Assembly (NCBI GenBank): GCA_945870575.1
Contig: CAMBSK010000041.1
Location: 1-17,722 of the forward strand
Origin: Bordetella parapertussis
Lineage (GTDB): Bacteria; Pseudomonadota; Gammaproteobacteria; Burkholderiales; Burkholderiaceae_C
Length of the DNA stretch: 17,722 nucleotides
Reading direction: 5' to 3'
The notes under the pieces are model-generated. The model searched no databases and was not told the DNA's origin. It saw only the letters and a program-made list of their open reading frames with translations. A program made the translations under genes and the position numbers. This document shows positions 1-8,236 of this stretch, one piece after another (positions within the stretch are counted from its first letter, which is position 1; every line of letters starts with the position of its first letter).

Positions 1-277
1 ATTGCCTCGTTGCCGAACGCACACATCAGCGGCTTGACTGCAGCGCAAGTCGGCGCCCTGACTTCAACACAATTGCAAGCGCTCACGACCACGCAAATAC
101 CTTCTCTGACCAACGCTCAACTCAATGCCATGAGTCTGACGCAAATCCAGTCGCTGAGCACCTCTCAGGTCCCCTACCTCAGCACCACTCAAATTGCCTC
201 GTTGCCGAACGCACACATCAGCGGCTTGACTGAAGCGCAAGTCGGCGCCCTGACTTCAACACAATTGCAAGCGCTCA
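1..277 (+). repeat. Near-perfect 85-bp direct repeat, 192 bp apart, inside the octapeptide gene
   Basis: Bases 1-85 recur at 193-277 with one mismatch (C at 41, A at 233). The offset is 192 bp, exactly eight 24-bp octapeptide codon blocks. A more diverged relative starts at 361, 168 bp (seven blocks) further on. This is a higher-order repeat of seven to eight octads, and the first pair is young by comparison with the rest of the gene. Confidence 0.93.
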
Positions 278-3264
278 GTGCCTCGCAACTGTCAGCCATT
301 TCTTTGAGCAAGTTACTAAGTCTGTCGAATTCTCAAATTGGCTACATGACCACTCAACAAATTGCTTCGCTACCTGACTCCTTCATCACTGGTTTGAGTA
401 CCTCGCAAATCAGTGCATTGAGCGGCAGTCAGTTGAACGCTTTGACGGCGTCTCAAATAAGCCAATTGAGCCGCACGCAGTTGGCTGCACTGACCAACAC
501 ACAAATCGCCGGCCTAGATGCCAAACAACTGGTTTTTCTCAGCTCAGAACAACGACAGACCCTCAGCTTTGCTCAATTGAGTGCCATGTCGACTTCAACA
601 AAAAAACAAGTGCTTGGCTTGACATTGGATGATGCCGCAGTAAGTAACAGCCTTACCGGAAATTCAACGGCTGTCAATATACAAAAAATCAATACAGACA
701 GTAATGCAGTTGTGCGTTTTCCGGCTACCGATGCATCAGCCGATTTCAAAACCACCATAACCAATTTCCTGACTGACAAAGACATCAAAGGCATTCAATT
801 TCTGAACGCCGCTCAAATCTCCGTCTTGTCTCCTGTCCAAATAACGGTGGTCAGCCTGAGTCAGATCAAAACCCTGAACAACACGCAACTCGCCAGTCTG
901 CAAAACGACCAACTGCGAGCACTGAACAAAAGCCAGTTAAGTGCCTTGTCACCAAGCCAGTTGAAGGTGCTGACAAACAACCAACTCGCTTCTCTCACCC
1001 CAACGCAATGGAGCGCTATCAGCGACACCCAGATGGCGGCGTTGACACCTGATCAAGTGTCCTCGCTCAGCCTGCCGGTTTTCAGCAAACTGCGCGAAAG
1101 CCAGTTGCAATCGCTGACCACGCCGCAACTGGTCAGCTTGTCTGTTGATCAGTTCACAGCGCTCAACAAAACCCAACTCGGCTGCTTTACCTGCAACCAG
1201 TTAAAAGCTTTGCAACCGCAGCAAATCGCTCAATTGCCGCTGACCGTGTTCAAAGACATGGTCAGGAAAAAAATGGATTGCATGTCAGCGCAGCAAATGG
1301 CTTCTCTCTCGCCCGAGCAATTGCAGGTGGTGCTGAAAAACCAGGGCCAGGAGATGAACCGGGACCAGTTGCAGGCGCTCAATCCTCTGCAGTTGAACCA
1401 ACTACCCGCTGCACAAATTCAAAAATTCAGCCCCGAACAAGTACGTTTGTGGCTGCCGACTCAAATTGCGCAATTACCTGATGCCCAGGTGATGTTGATG
1501 TTGAAATTTTTCACGCCGGAACAAATTCAAGCACTCACGCCTGCTCAACTCTCCCGCCTGCAAGTCGAGGATGTGACGCTTTTCAAGCCTATTCAGCTGC
1601 AAGCGCTGACCACACCGCAGTTGAACGCACTGCCGCCAGCACTTTTGACCGGCTTCAATAAAAACCAATTGCGCGAATTGCTGCCCGAGCAAGTGAAACA
1701 ACTGCAGCTTGCGCAATTACAGGCTTTGACGCCCGAACAAATCGTCTGGCTCAATCTGGTGCAACTGAACGCATTGACGCCGCAGCAACTCGCAGCGCTC
1801 ACACCACAGCAAATCGCAGCGCTCAACCCCAAGCAGCAACAAGCGCTGTTGCCCGAGCAACTGACATTGCTTTCGCCGCAACAATTGCAGGCGTTCAATA
1901 ACCCTTTGCTGCTGGCCAAACCTAAAACCGCCGCCGACCAGGTGATAGATAAGGATTTCCAGCAACTCGCTGCCGACCAGTTCACTCCCGACAAACTCAC
2001 ACTGCTCACACCTCAACAATTGCGCCTGTTAACCCCTAGGCAGTTGAACGGTTGGAACAAAAATCAATGGGCCAGTTTGCCTGCGTCGCAGTGGCAAAAC
2101 CTGTCAGTTGAACAACTGGCTGCCATACCGCCGCAGGTATTGCGCACGCTGGACCCGGCCTTGTTGAAAAATTTAAGCAGCAGCCAGTTTGCCGCTTTGA
2201 ACAACCCGCAATGGCAATCCCTCAGCCCGGCGCAATGGACGGCGGTAGCGCCCACAGCGATCGCGCGCCTGACGCCTGAGCAATTGCGTTTATTGAATCC
2301 GGATCAAGCCAATGCGCTTGATAAAGACCAGCTGAACGCCATGTCCGGGCGTCAGTTGCAAGCCTTGTCGCCGCAGCAACTGAGTGCATGGAATCCGGTG
2401 CAATTACAAAAACTGCAACCGACACAAGTCAGCGCCCTCAAGCCTGAACAACTGAGCGCACTGAATGAGAATCAGCTCAAAGCCATGCCACCGACCTTGG
2501 TCAAAGCATTGCAAGCCGATCAGTTGTCCGCCTTACCGCCTAAACAACTGAATGCTTTCAACCCAGAACAATGGCAGGCTTTGTCTGCGTCGCAATTGGC
2601 AGCTCTCACACCGACGCAGATCAGCGGCTTGAAACCGCAGGCCTTGCAGTCTCTTAACGACACGCAAATTGGCAGCCTGAGTCCGGCGCAGTTGCTCATC
2701 TTGTCGGCAGACCAGTTCCGCATCTTGAGTCCTTTGCAGTTGAACGCACTGACGCCTTTACTGTTCAACCAATTGCCACCCGGGCATTTACAAGTGCTGG
2801 ACCGCAACCAGTTCGCCGGTATCACGCCGCAAGCCATCTCCGCTATGGGCGAGCCGCAAATACGCGCGTTAACCATTGTGCAAATGGCCGACCTGAGCGC
2901 GCCTCAACTCGCTGCGCTCAGCGGCAACCAGTTGCAAAGCTTGTCGCCCATTCAATTGAATGCCATACCGCCGCGTCAGCTGTGGTCGCTGACCAATGCG
3001 CAACTTCAGTCCTTCACGCCCGAGCAGGTGGCGCAACTCGCACCGGCTCAATTGAACAGCTTGCTGCCTTTACTGGAACCCCTACAAATGAGCAACCTCA
3101 ACCGCAGCCAGTTGGCGGCGCTGGCACCCACTGCACTGCGTCAGGTTCCACCGCCTGTGCAATCGCCTGCCCAGCAACGTCCGGCAGCAGAGCGCCCCCC
3201 GGCCAGGCCGCCGCTCAACCCGGCTGAACAAAATGCAGCCAACCTTCCTGCCAACCGTCCTTAA
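1..3264 (+). CDS. Giant octapeptide-repeat protein, 3' part (unknown function)
   Basis: The frame is open from the first base, so the true start lies upstream; 1087 residues are visible. Almost all of it is a tandem eight-residue repeat, consensus x-L-(T/S/N)-(P/x)-x-Q-(L/I/V/W)-x, for example ALTSTQLQ, SLSPEQLQ and ALTPQQIA, about 125-130 units. Leu at position 2 and Gln at position 6 are close to invariant. Phase slips occur near nt 1490-1520 and nt 1920-1980, and a non-repeat island covers nt 592-795. The last 45 or so residues leave the repeat and become Pro/Ala/Gln-rich. There is no RTX nonapeptide, membrane segment or sorting motif in view. The Ser/Thr-Pro-Glu-Gln pattern suits short helices with N-caps, while the stacked Gln/Leu periodicity would also suit a solenoid. 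It lies tail-to-tail with a type I secretion operon, so a surface or secreted role is an inference. The family is not recognised; the coding call is very secure. Confidence 0.93.
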   Translation: MASLPNAHISGLTAAQVGALTSTQLQALTTTQIPSLTNAQLNAMSLTQIQSLSTSQVPYLSTTQIASLPNAHISGLTEAQVGALTSTQLQALSASQLSAISLSKLLSLSNSQIGYMTTQQIASLPDSFITGLSTSQISALSGSQLNALTASQISQLSRTQLAALTNTQIAGLDAKQLVFLSSEQRQTLSFAQLSAMSTSTKKQVLGLTLDDAAVSNSLTGNSTAVNIQKINTDSNAVVRFPATDASADFKTTITNFLTDKDIKGIQFLNAAQISVLSPVQITVVSLSQIKTLNNTQLASLQNDQLRALNKSQLSALSPSQLKVLTNNQLASLTPTQWSAISDTQMAALTPDQVSSLSLPVFSKLRESQLQSLTTPQLVSLSVDQFTALNKTQLGCFTCNQLKALQPQQIAQLPLTVFKDMVRKKMDCMSAQQMASLSPEQLQVVLKNQGQEMNRDQLQALNPLQLNQLPAAQIQKFSPEQVRLWLPTQIAQLPDAQVMLMLKFFTPEQIQALTPAQLSRLQVEDVTLFKPIQLQALTTPQLNALPPALLTGFNKNQLRELLPEQVKQLQLAQLQALTPEQIVWLNLVQLNALTPQQLAALTPQQIAALNPKQQQALLPEQLTLLSPQQLQAFNNPLLLAKPKTAADQVIDKDFQQLAADQFTPDKLTLLTPQQLRLLTPRQLNGWNKNQWASLPASQWQNLSVEQLAAIPPQVLRTLDPALLKNLSSSQFAALNNPQWQSLSPAQWTAVAPTAIARLTPEQLRLLNPDQANALDKDQLNAMSGRQLQALSPQQLSAWNPVQLQKLQPTQVSALKPEQLSALNENQLKAMPPTLVKALQADQLSALPPKQLNAFNPEQWQALSASQLAALTPTQISGLKPQALQSLNDTQIGSLSPAQLLILSADQFRILSPLQLNALTPLLFNQLPPGHLQVLDRNQFAGITPQAISAMGEPQIRALTIVQMADLSAPQLAALSGNQLQSLSPIQLNAIPPRQLWSLTNAQLQSFTPEQVAQLAPAQLNSLLPLLEPLQMSNLNRSQLAALAPTALRQVPPPVQSPAQQRPAAERPPARPPLNPAEQNAANLPANRP
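592..795 (+). other. AT-rich non-repeat island within the octapeptide-repeat gene
   Basis: About 68 codons between Met at nt 586 and the return of octads near nt 796 show no octapeptide pattern. The encoded stretch is polar, rich in Asn, Thr, Ala and Asp, and contains short motifs such as LGLTLDDAAV and NFLTDKDIKG. Base composition is clearly lower in GC than the flanks (nt 661-720 have 20 G/C of 60, nt 1741-1800 have about 35 of 60). It stays in frame with the repeats on both sides. It may be a small inserted domain or a relic of one; no family recognised. Confidence 0.75.
3261..3264. other. Overlapping convergent stop codons (TTAA)
   Basis: The palindrome TTAA holds TAA stops for both the + strand octapeptide-repeat gene (3262-3264) and the - strand HlyD-type gene (3261-3263). 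The two transcripts must run into each other's 3' coding regions unless each terminates inside the other gene. I see no stem-loop with a T-tract next to the junction. Confidence 0.95.
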
Positions 3265-4451
3265 CGCTCTCCCATCGATTGACTCAGGGTTTTGGTGATC
3301 GGCTTGGTCAGGTAACTGAGCACGGTGCGGTCAAGCGCCTTGATTTCCACCGTCGCCGTCAAGCCGGGGCGCAGCTTGATTTCACCGGCTTTTTCTCCTT
3401 TGAATTCCTTGCCGGTGATGGTCACGCGCACCCGGTAATACGACATCGGTCCTTGCTTGGTTTCCTCGGTCAGCACGTCCGGGCTGATGTAGCTGACATG
3501 ACCGCGCATGGAGCCGTAAATCGATGAATCGTAGGCGTCTAGCTTGACGCTGGTGGGCTGATCAATCTCCACAAAGGCTATGTCAACAGGCGGAATTTTG
3601 GCCTCGACCACCAGGTTGTCACCACTGGGCAGCAACTCCATCACGGTTTCACAGGCGCGCACCACGCCACCCAAGGTGTTGACCTTGATATTGTTGACCA
3701 CCGCGTCCACCGGCGCCACCAGTTCGGTGTGTTCCAGCACTTGGTTGCGGTCTTTCAATTGCTCGGATTGCGTGCTCAAGTCTTCCTGTGCTTTGGTCAT
3801 TTCGGCTTGTGCGTCCTGGAAATACTTGTTGCGCTTACCGGCCAGCTGTGCCTTGATATCAGCCACACTGCGTTGCAAGCGAAGTAATTCGGCCCGGCTG
3901 ACGTCGCCCGAGGCTTCGAGTTGGCGGTTGATGCGCAACTCGTCTTCGCTGAGCGAGAGTATGTTTTCAAGTGCAGTGATGTCGTCTTTGAACGCGGTCT
4001 GGCGCTTGTTGTACAAATCAGTTTGGTTGCGTATGTAGTCGGTGTAAAACAATAGGCTGCGGTCAAAGTTAAGCGGCTTGCCGTAGACCTCGGCGTGCAA
4101 GCGCGCCAGCGTGATGCGCAATGCCGCCACTTTGGCGTTACTGTCAGACACAGCAGCAGCAGCGCGTTCCTTTTGCAAGGTGGCCAGCAACTGACCGGCT
4201 TTGACGCTGTCGCCCTCTTTCACATGTACTTGCGTCAGCACGCCGCCGTCAGATGACTGCACCAGTTGCGTACGCTCTTGCGCAATCACTTGCGCTTGGG
4301 CGCGGGTGACTTGATCGATTTTTCCGTAGTAGGCCCACACCACCAGCCCGGTCAAGCCTAATATGTAGACCCACAAACTGGAACGGGCACGGTGAGGTGG
4401 CGGCAGTGAACGGGTCGCGTCCTGGTTGAAAGCTTGGTTATCGTTACTCAT
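3261..4451 (-). CDS. Type I secretion periplasmic adaptor (membrane fusion protein), HlyD/LapC-type
   Basis: 396 residues, the usual size. This protein bridges the inner-membrane ABC exporter and the TolC-type channel. A short cytoplasmic N-terminus is followed by one membrane anchor at residues 25-43. The first half of the lipoyl/barrel-sandwich domain lies at about 60-92 (SDGGVLTQVHVKEGD), then a long coiled coil at about 97-245, the second lipoyl half at about 244-275 (ELVAPVDAVV), and a beta-barrel domain ending in LRPGLTATVEI at 360-370, typical of HlyD proteins. Its ATG overlaps the exporter stop codon by 4 nt (ATGA), which argues for translational coupling and fixes the start. It is the last gene of the secretion operon. 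Its stop overlaps that of the convergent octapeptide-repeat gene, leaving no room for an intergenic terminator. Confidence 0.95.
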   Translation of the reverse strand: MSNDNQAFNQDATRSLPPPHRARSSLWVYILGLTGLVVWAYYGKIDQVTRAQAQVIAQERTQLVQSSDGGVLTQVHVKEGDSVKAGQLLATLQKERAAAAVSDSNAKVAALRITLARLHAEVYGKPLNFDRSLLFYTDYIRNQTDLYNKRQTAFKDDITALENILSLSEDELRINRQLEASGDVSRAELLRLQRSVADIKAQLAGKRNKYFQDAQAEMTKAQEDLSTQSEQLKDRNQVLEHTELVAPVDAVVNNIKVNTLGGVVRACETVMELLPSGDNLVVEAKIPPVDIAFVEIDQPTSVKLDAYDSSIYGSMRGHVSYISPDVLTEETKQGPMSYYRVRVTITGKEFKGEKAGEIKLRPGLTATVEIKALDRTVLSYLTKPITKTLSQSMGER

Positions 4452-6619
4452 ACGGCGGCGAAGTTGGTGTTGCTGGTTGAGGTGGCCGACGCATTGGCGG
4501 CTGCGGCGGCTTGGGCATGGCGTTGCTGCAATTCCTGCAACACCGCGTCGCGCGATCCGTCCATGACGATGCTGTTGCCCGAGACCACGATGATGCGGGT
4601 CACCAGCGGCAGCACACTGGGTTTGTGGGTGACGATGAGCATGGTCTTACCGGCCTGCGCCTCTTGGGCCAGCACACTCAAGCAACGACGCTCTTGTTCA
4701 TCGTCCATGCTGGCTGTGGGTTCGTCCAGCAACCACACCGCCGGGTTGCAAAGCACCAGGCGGGTGAATGCCAGCAATTGTTTTTGACCACCGCTCAAAC
4801 CTTTGCCGCCTTCGGCAATCGGGCGCTCCAAACCCTTGGGGTGGCTGCTGACGAGTTTGTCCATGCCGGTACGTTTCATGGCTTGCAACAAAACATCATC
4901 GCCAGGGTCAGGCAAACCGATCAACAGGTTTTCGCGCAGGCTGCCTTGGAACAAACGGTGGTCTTGCTGTAAATAACCAATGTGTTGACTCAGCACTTGT
5001 CTGTTGATGTGCGACAAATCCAGATCATCCAGCAACACCCTGCCCTGCTGCGGCACATACATACCGCTGAGCAAGCGCAGCAAGGTAGATTTACCGGCGC
5101 CTATCGGTCCGAGGATAGCGATGCGCTCATGCGGGCGTATATCGAGCTTGGGCAACACCAGCGCGGGCGGGTTGTCGGCATACGCAAACTTCACATCCTG
5201 CAAGCTGAAATGGCCTTCAATGGCGCCGGGCGCCAGCGGACTGGCGACACCGTGGTGGTCGGTCTTGAGCTGGTAAATGCGCTCCAAGCCTGCCAGCGCA
5301 GCTTGGGCATGCGCGTGTTGCACCAGCAATCCGGGTATGGCCATCACCGGCGCCAGTATGCGTCCGCTGAGTATGGAACTGGCTATCAGTGCACCCATGG
5401 TCATTTCCCCCTGCATGACCAGCAAAGCGCCGACAGCCACCAGACCGGCATAGCTGACTTGTTGAATCGTCGCCGATAAATAGCCTACGCTGTCAGTGGC
5501 GTAGCGCATTTTCAAATCGTTTTGTATGGTGCTGCCGTTGACATTGATCCAGCGGGATAAAAATTTCCAACCGCCAGAACCTGCCTTGATAGTCTCTATG
5601 CCCTCGACGGCTTCGACCAGCAAACCGGTTTTCATATTGGACAAAGCCGCGCCTTCGCGCGCCTGCGCCATGATTTTTTTGCGAATAGACAAACCCATGA
5701 GCAAGGCGATCACACTGAACACCAAAGGCACTGCCGCCACCCAGGGGCTGGCCACCAGCATGATGACCGCTGCAAACAACAAGGCCATGGGTAAATCTAT
5801 CAAGGTGAACAAAGTGCTGGCGGTGTAAAAACCGCGCACCTGTTCATACCCTCGCAATTGCGCCGACAAACTGCCTACCGAGGCCGGCATTTGATCCACA
5901 CGCAGTTGCAACAGGCGCTGAAAAATTTCACGCGATAAACGTTGGTCCAGACCGACGATGACATAGTCCATCAGTTGTGAACGCGCAAATTTCATACCAA
6001 GTTCAATCAGTATGCTGATGAACACACCGGCGGCCAGAATGATCAAGGTGTATTCGCTGCGTACCGGTATGACCCTGTCGTACACCTGCATGGAAAACAA
6101 CGAAGTCGCCAAAGACAAAGCACCTATAAAAGCAGATGCGACACAGGCTTCAATCAAGGCCGTGCGGTGCTGTTTCAGACCGTCGTTCACATGCGCCATG
6201 AAACTCTCGGCCTTGGCCGCACCTGCACCTATGGACAAGCCGAAACCCAGTTGCACCGGTTCGGCAATTCGCACCTCTGCCGACTTGCTTTTCAATTGAT
6301 CGTCGCTGAGCTTGTCCATGCCTGTGGGTGTGACCACTATCCACAGGCCTTGCGGGCTGCGGTCCACCACCACGCCCCAACCGCTCTCGACGGTGTGGCA
6401 CAACACCGGCAACTGCACACGTTCGGGCAGTTTCAGCCAGCGCGGTTTAGGCAAACCCATGCGCTGGCAGACTTGCGCCAAGGCCTGCACCGGATCGGTG
6501 TATTGGTCTAAGGCCGTGCTGGCTGCACTTAGGCGCAGCTGGTCCAAGCTGCCGGCCTGCATTTGTGCCAACCGGTTCATGGCCCATTGAAATTGCGGAT
6601 GTGTGGCGGTGGCGTTCAT
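4448..6619 (-). CDS. Type I secretion ABC exporter (LapB/HlyB-like permease-ATPase)
   Basis: 723 residues. An N-terminal domain (about 1-125) stands where C39-like domains sit in this family. The membrane domain spans about 150-440, with hydrophobic segments near 155-176, 190-208, 268-312 and 388-432. The ATPase domain covers about 470-690, with Walker A GPIGAGKS at 504-511, Q-loop near 551, signature LSGGQ at 608-612, Walker B VWLLDE at 628-633 and switch His665. All ATP-binding motifs are intact. The N-terminal domain has Cys51 and Cys74 but no recognisable C39 peptidase active-site context, so I infer it binds cargo rather than cutting a double-glycine leader. The C-terminus carries a low-complexity Ala/Ser/Thr/Asn tail. 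It starts 15 nt after the TolC-type gene and overlaps the HlyD-type gene by 4 nt. The cargo is presumably the large protein encoded upstream. Confidence 0.95.
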   Translation of the reverse strand: MNATATHPQFQWAMNRLAQMQAGSLDQLRLSAASTALDQYTDPVQALAQVCQRMGLPKPRWLKLPERVQLPVLCHTVESGWGVVVDRSPQGLWIVVTPTGMDKLSDDQLKSKSAEVRIAEPVQLGFGLSIGAGAAKAESFMAHVNDGLKQHRTALIEACVASAFIGALSLATSLFSMQVYDRVIPVRSEYTLIILAAGVFISILIELGMKFARSQLMDYVIVGLDQRLSREIFQRLLQLRVDQMPASVGSLSAQLRGYEQVRGFYTASTLFTLIDLPMALLFAAVIMLVASPWVAAVPLVFSVIALLMGLSIRKKIMAQAREGAALSNMKTGLLVEAVEGIETIKAGSGGWKFLSRWINVNGSTIQNDLKMRYATDSVGYLSATIQQVSYAGLVAVGALLVMQGEMTMGALIASSILSGRILAPVMAIPGLLVQHAHAQAALAGLERIYQLKTDHHGVASPLAPGAIEGHFSLQDVKFAYADNPPALVLPKLDIRPHERIAILGPIGAGKSTLLRLLSGMYVPQQGRVLLDDLDLSHINRQVLSQHIGYLQQDHRLFQGSLRENLLIGLPDPGDDVLLQAMKRTGMDKLVSSHPKGLERPIAEGGKGLSGGQKQLLAFTRLVLCNPAVWLLDEPTASMDDEQERRCLSVLAQEAQAGKTMLIVTHKPSVLPLVTRIIVVSGNSIVMDGSRDAVLQELQQRHAQAAAAANASATSTSNTNFAAV

Positions 6620-6634
6620 AGGTTGTGTCCGGGC

Positions 6635-8236
6635 TTAATAAGGGTCCTGGCCCATGCGGATTTGCAAGCGGTTCATGGCTGCGACCATGCCTGCCTTGGC
6701 ATCGGCCAGTGCGTATTCGTTTTGCGCGAGCTCGCGCACAGCATTGAGCAAGTCCAGCCAGGACTTGCGTCCGGCCTGAAACTGCCGCTGGTAAGACTCC
6801 AGCACTTTTTCTGAACCCGCCACCGACCGCAGCAAGGCTTGCATGCGCGAGCGGGCGTTGAAGAATTCTTCACGGTCGTTTTCCAGGCTTTGCTGCGTGT
6901 CGCGCATCACCGCCTCTACCGCTTGCTCTGAACTGGCAATGCGTGTGTTCATGGCTTGCGCTTCGACCACATTGGCAAAACCTGCGCCCGGTGTGTAACG
7001 CAAGCCCAAAAATGCAGTGGTTGAAATGTCCGGGTTGTTGGGCAGCGGATTCAAGGGTTTGTAGACCCTGGCAAACACCTGCGGAAAGGCTTCTGCGTTT
7101 TTGGCCAGCAAGCGCTCCTTGACCTGTTTCACTTCATGACGCGCCTTGGCCACCGCCGGGTGTGCAGCGGCAATCTGATACCAGTCGGTGGTGTTGACAG
7201 AAAGCGCAAACGACTCGGTTTGCTCCAGCGTATCTGAGTAACTGAGCGAGGCCGCGCGGCGTGCCAGGTCTTCTTCGCCGCTGAATTGCGCCAAGCGCGT
7301 GAGCGCCACTTGCAAACCGGTTTTGGCGGTGCTCCATTCCACATCGGTTTGCAGCAAACGTGAATCGACCAACTCCAAGTCGATCACCGGCGACGCCTCG
7401 GCTTGTACGCGGCGGCGCATTTGCAATTGGTAATCTTTCAAACGCTTGAGGGTTTTGTCGGCCACTTTCAAACGTTCGCGCGAGGAAATCATGTTTTGCC
7501 AAGCGTTGACAATTTGCAAAAACACATCCTGCTGTTGCAAATAGACTTTGATCAGACTGATGTCGGCCAGTACCTTGGACTCGTTGATGCGCGCCGTGTT
7601 GCGCCCGGCGTCCCACAAGGTTTGGTCGACCTGCAAAGCCCGGTTTGGATAAGACCGCAGATTGCCAGTTTCAGACTCGACCGTGGCGCTGATCGAAGGC
7701 CAACGCAGCCGTTCGCTGGCCGCCACATCCTGGGCTGAAGCCCGCGTTTCGGTGCGGGCCGCTACCAGCATGGGGTAAGTGTCAGACGCGGCTTGCAGCA
7801 GTTGCGCCAGCGTCAAACTGTTGGCTGAAGGTGCCAAGACCTGCGGCAGTCGATAGTCGGTGTTTTTGGCTTGGGCCGGGCTGTCTGCCGTCGCTTGAGA
7901 GCTTGAAATGTCTGCCGCTTTGAGTTCGAGATTCGGCACTTTCTGGTTTTGCACCTGGCCCACGGTCAAAGGCTTTAGTTCGCCTGAGGCATTTTGTTGT
8001 CGAGTGCCGCTTGGTTCAGCGGAAGAAGCCGGTGCAACTGTCGACGCCGGGGGCGATGCCGCGCCCTGTCCGTTCGTCACAGCAGTTTCAGCTGGAGGCA
8101 AATTGACAGCCGCTGACTGAGGCGGTTTTTTCGGCTTTTTCGCCAATGCGACAGACGGACTGAGCAAGCCGTGCAGACACAGCGTGCTAATCAGGCAGGC
8201 GAGGTATCGCTGACGGAGAAACATGGCGGGTTTCAT
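6635..8236 (-). CDS. TolC-family outer-membrane channel of the type I secretion system
   Basis: 533 residues. Residues 1-32 form a signal peptide (hydrophobic core CLISTLCLHGLL, likely cleavage after ALA). A low-complexity Pro/Ala/Ser/Gln stretch runs to about 137 and precedes the TolC fold. The two helical repeats cover about 138-325 and 350-530. The second ends with YQRQFQAGRKSWLDLLNA at 482-499, the pattern seen in AggA/LapE-type channels dedicated to adhesin exporters. Its ATG shares one base with the stop of the upstream secreted-protein gene (TGATG), so translation is probably coupled. A second Met at residue 5 could also serve as start. Having the channel inside the operon means all three exporter parts are encoded together. 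Confidence 0.94.
   Translation of the reverse strand: MKPAMFLRQRYLACLISTLCLHGLLSPSVALAKKPKKPPQSAAVNLPPAETAVTNGQGAASPPASTVAPASSAEPSGTRQQNASGELKPLTVGQVQNQKVPNLELKAADISSSQATADSPAQAKNTDYRLPQVLAPSANSLTLAQLLQAASDTYPMLVAARTETRASAQDVAASERLRWPSISATVESETGNLRSYPNRALQVDQTLWDAGRNTARINESKVLADISLIKVYLQQQDVFLQIVNAWQNMISSRERLKVADKTLKRLKDYQLQMRRRVQAEASPVIDLELVDSRLLQTDVEWSTAKTGLQVALTRLAQFSGEEDLARRAASLSYSDTLEQTESFALSVNTTDWYQIAAAHPAVAKARHEVKQVKERLLAKNAEAFPQVFARVYKPLNPLPNNPDISTTAFLGLRYTPGAGFANVVEAQAMNTRIASSEQAVEAVMRDTQQSLENDREEFFNARSRMQALLRSVAGSEKVLESYQRQFQAGRKSWLDLLNAVRELAQNEYALADAKAGMVAAMNRLQIRMGQDPY

Noticed and set aside
1..590. CRISPR array or DNA-level repeat element suggested by the 24-bp periodicity
   Set aside because: The period is one octapeptide codon block, units vary at synonymous and variable positions, there are no spacers, and the reading frame is unbroken.
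1593..2019. Cys/Ser- and Leu/Gln/Arg-rich open frames antisense to the octapeptide array
   Set aside because: They are shadow translations of the 24-bp periodic DNA; the repeat logic (Leu2, Gln6) is coherent only in the plus-strand frame.
1..3264. TAL-effector, pentapeptide, or leucine-rich repeat family
   Set aside because: TALE repeats are 33-35 residues, pentapeptide period is five and LRR period is 20-30; here the period is eight with a Leu/Gln pattern that fits none.
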